Shown here: positions 6,448 to 7,088 of the stretch, piece after piece
Layout of the letters: every line of letters begins with the position of its first letter
Numbering within the stretch: the first letter of the stretch is position 1
Origin: Candidatus Latescibacteria bacterium 4484_7
GTDB lineage: Bacteria > Krumholzibacteriota > Krumholzibacteriia > Krumholzibacteriales > Krumholzibacteriaceae
Direction: 5' to 3'
Length of the DNA: 7,088 bases
Assembly: GCA_002085285.1 (NCBI GenBank)
Contig: NATK01000122.1
Location: 1-7,088, forward strand
Notes under the pieces: generated by a model
Told to the model about the DNA's origin: nothing
Seen by the model: only the letters and a program-made list of their open reading frames with translations
The model's database searches: none
Translations under genes and position numbers: made by a program

Positions 6448-7088
6448 AATGAGCACGAATGGGAGGGTGGGCAGAAGCAGCCTGAAATGGGGCATCCAAT
6501 CGCCACCCACAGAGATGATCGTCGCCCAGTGGACGATGACGATGTAGAAGGCAAGGCGAAGCGGCTTGTGCTCCTTTAGTCTTCTGCCTATAATCGCTGC
6601 TCCTATAATGAAAAGGTACCCGTAGCCGATCAGGTACTCCAAGGTATATTTTATCCCGTTACCTATCATGATCCCGGCCGGTCCTCTCTTTGCGTAGAAT
6701 GTGTTCGGGAGTAACGAGCCGAAGTAGCTCTTCTTCCACAAAGCGTATGGGAGGTAGAAGGCCAGGAGTATCGCTGCCCCGCTCAGCACCTCTTTCAAGC
6801 GATTATTCGATTCGGCGACGGCGAATAGCCAGAATAGAGCGAAGAAGACCAAACCCTCCGGCCTGACGAGCCCGAGCAGGGCAGCCAGTGACAGCGCGGC
6901 GAGCCTTCTTTCTCTGACGTATGAAATGTATGCACCGAGGAGAATGACTGTAAAGAAGGGAATTTCAGTACCGCTGAGGCTCCATGTTCCTATTGGAGCA
7001 GTTGCGCTCAGAGCGATCGGCGGGAAGGCGACGAGGAGCGTTTTCTTGAATCCGTTCATCGAAGGTAGGGATGTTGAATTCGATGCGA
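6433..7088 (-). pseudogene. Polytopic GT-C-like glycosyltransferase, central fragment (5' end outside window)
   Basis: The minus-strand frame is open to the window edge, so the Met at 7059 is probably internal and the start lies beyond 7088. About 217 residues are seen. Counting from the Met at 7059, they include WSLSGTE (26-32), LLGLVRPEGLVFF (61-73), the loop LLPNTFYAKRGPAG (116-129) and GGDWMPHFRLLLP (185-197). These elements are typical of a large membrane glycosyltransferase family (GT-C-like, resembling arabinosyl- or mannosyltransferases using polyprenyl-phosphate sugars). Membrane helices lie near 7-24, 34-48, 53-63, 70-82, 92-107, 140-158 and 168-183. The frame stops at TGA (6435-6433) just after PFVLITAKG, where family members continue with more membrane segments. 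The C-terminal domain is found in another frame directly downstream, so the gene is broken. The catalytic aspartate, expected in the N-terminal loop, is outside the window. Confidence 0.72.

Noticed and set aside
6448..6499. Upstream part of the minus-strand ORF beginning at 6499, as if the C-terminal fragment were an independent gene.
   Set aside because: These 17 residues re-read the GGDWMP region of the other fragment out of frame, and no ribosome site precedes the ATG.
1..7088. Search for a novel defence system, mobile element, CRISPR array, tRNA or rRNA gene.
   Set aside because: Almost all sequence is accounted for by polysaccharide genes. I saw no repeat array, transposase, inverted-repeat ends or RNA-gene signature.

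Overview
The window is a stretch of a cell-surface polysaccharide (O-antigen or exopolysaccharide type) biosynthesis locus. It comes from a Gram-negative-like bacterium with about half G+C. There is no diagnostic marker such as rRNA or a housekeeping gene. The style of the membrane glycosyltransferases (GT-C enzymes with a TPR tail, and a GGDWMP-type GT) resembles genes known from uncultured, metagenome-derived lineages, but I cannot assign a phylum.

Layout, plus strand, left to right: the 3' part of a GT4-type glycosyltransferase (1-669); a complete GT2 glycosyltransferase of the rhamnosyltransferase (WbbL-like) type (673-1617); a GT39/ArnT-like polytopic glycosyltransferase with a C-terminal TPR domain (1684-3546); a Wzz-type chain-length regulator (3632-4732); and an O-antigen polymerase/ligase-like (Wzy/WaaL) membrane protein that is broken by a frameshift near 5215-5247 (4766-6047). 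Spacing within this set is tight: 3, 66, 85 and about 33-42 nt. It looks like one transcription unit, possibly with an extra internal promoter before wzz. On the minus strand, converging on it and overlapping its end by 46 bp, lies another polytopic glycosyltransferase (6002-7088). It is 5'-truncated by the window edge and broken by a second frameshift near 6433-6445.

How they could work together: the two soluble glycosyltransferases would add sugars to a lipid-linked repeat unit on the cytoplasmic side. The Wzy/WaaL-like protein would polymerise or ligate exported units, with Wzz setting chain length. The two GT-C-type membrane enzymes would use polyprenyl-phosphate sugars to decorate a glycan or protein on the outer face. 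No flippase, sugar-nucleotide synthesis gene or tyrosine kinase is present in the window.

The most noteworthy points are the two broken membrane-protein genes. Each appears to have lost an internal segment as well as its frame, so either real decay or assembly collapse is possible. Others are the GT-C/TPR fusion, a perfect 15-bp tandem duplication inside a membrane helix, and the tail-to-tail gene overlap. I see no mobile element, CRISPR array, RNA gene or convincing previously undescribed system.
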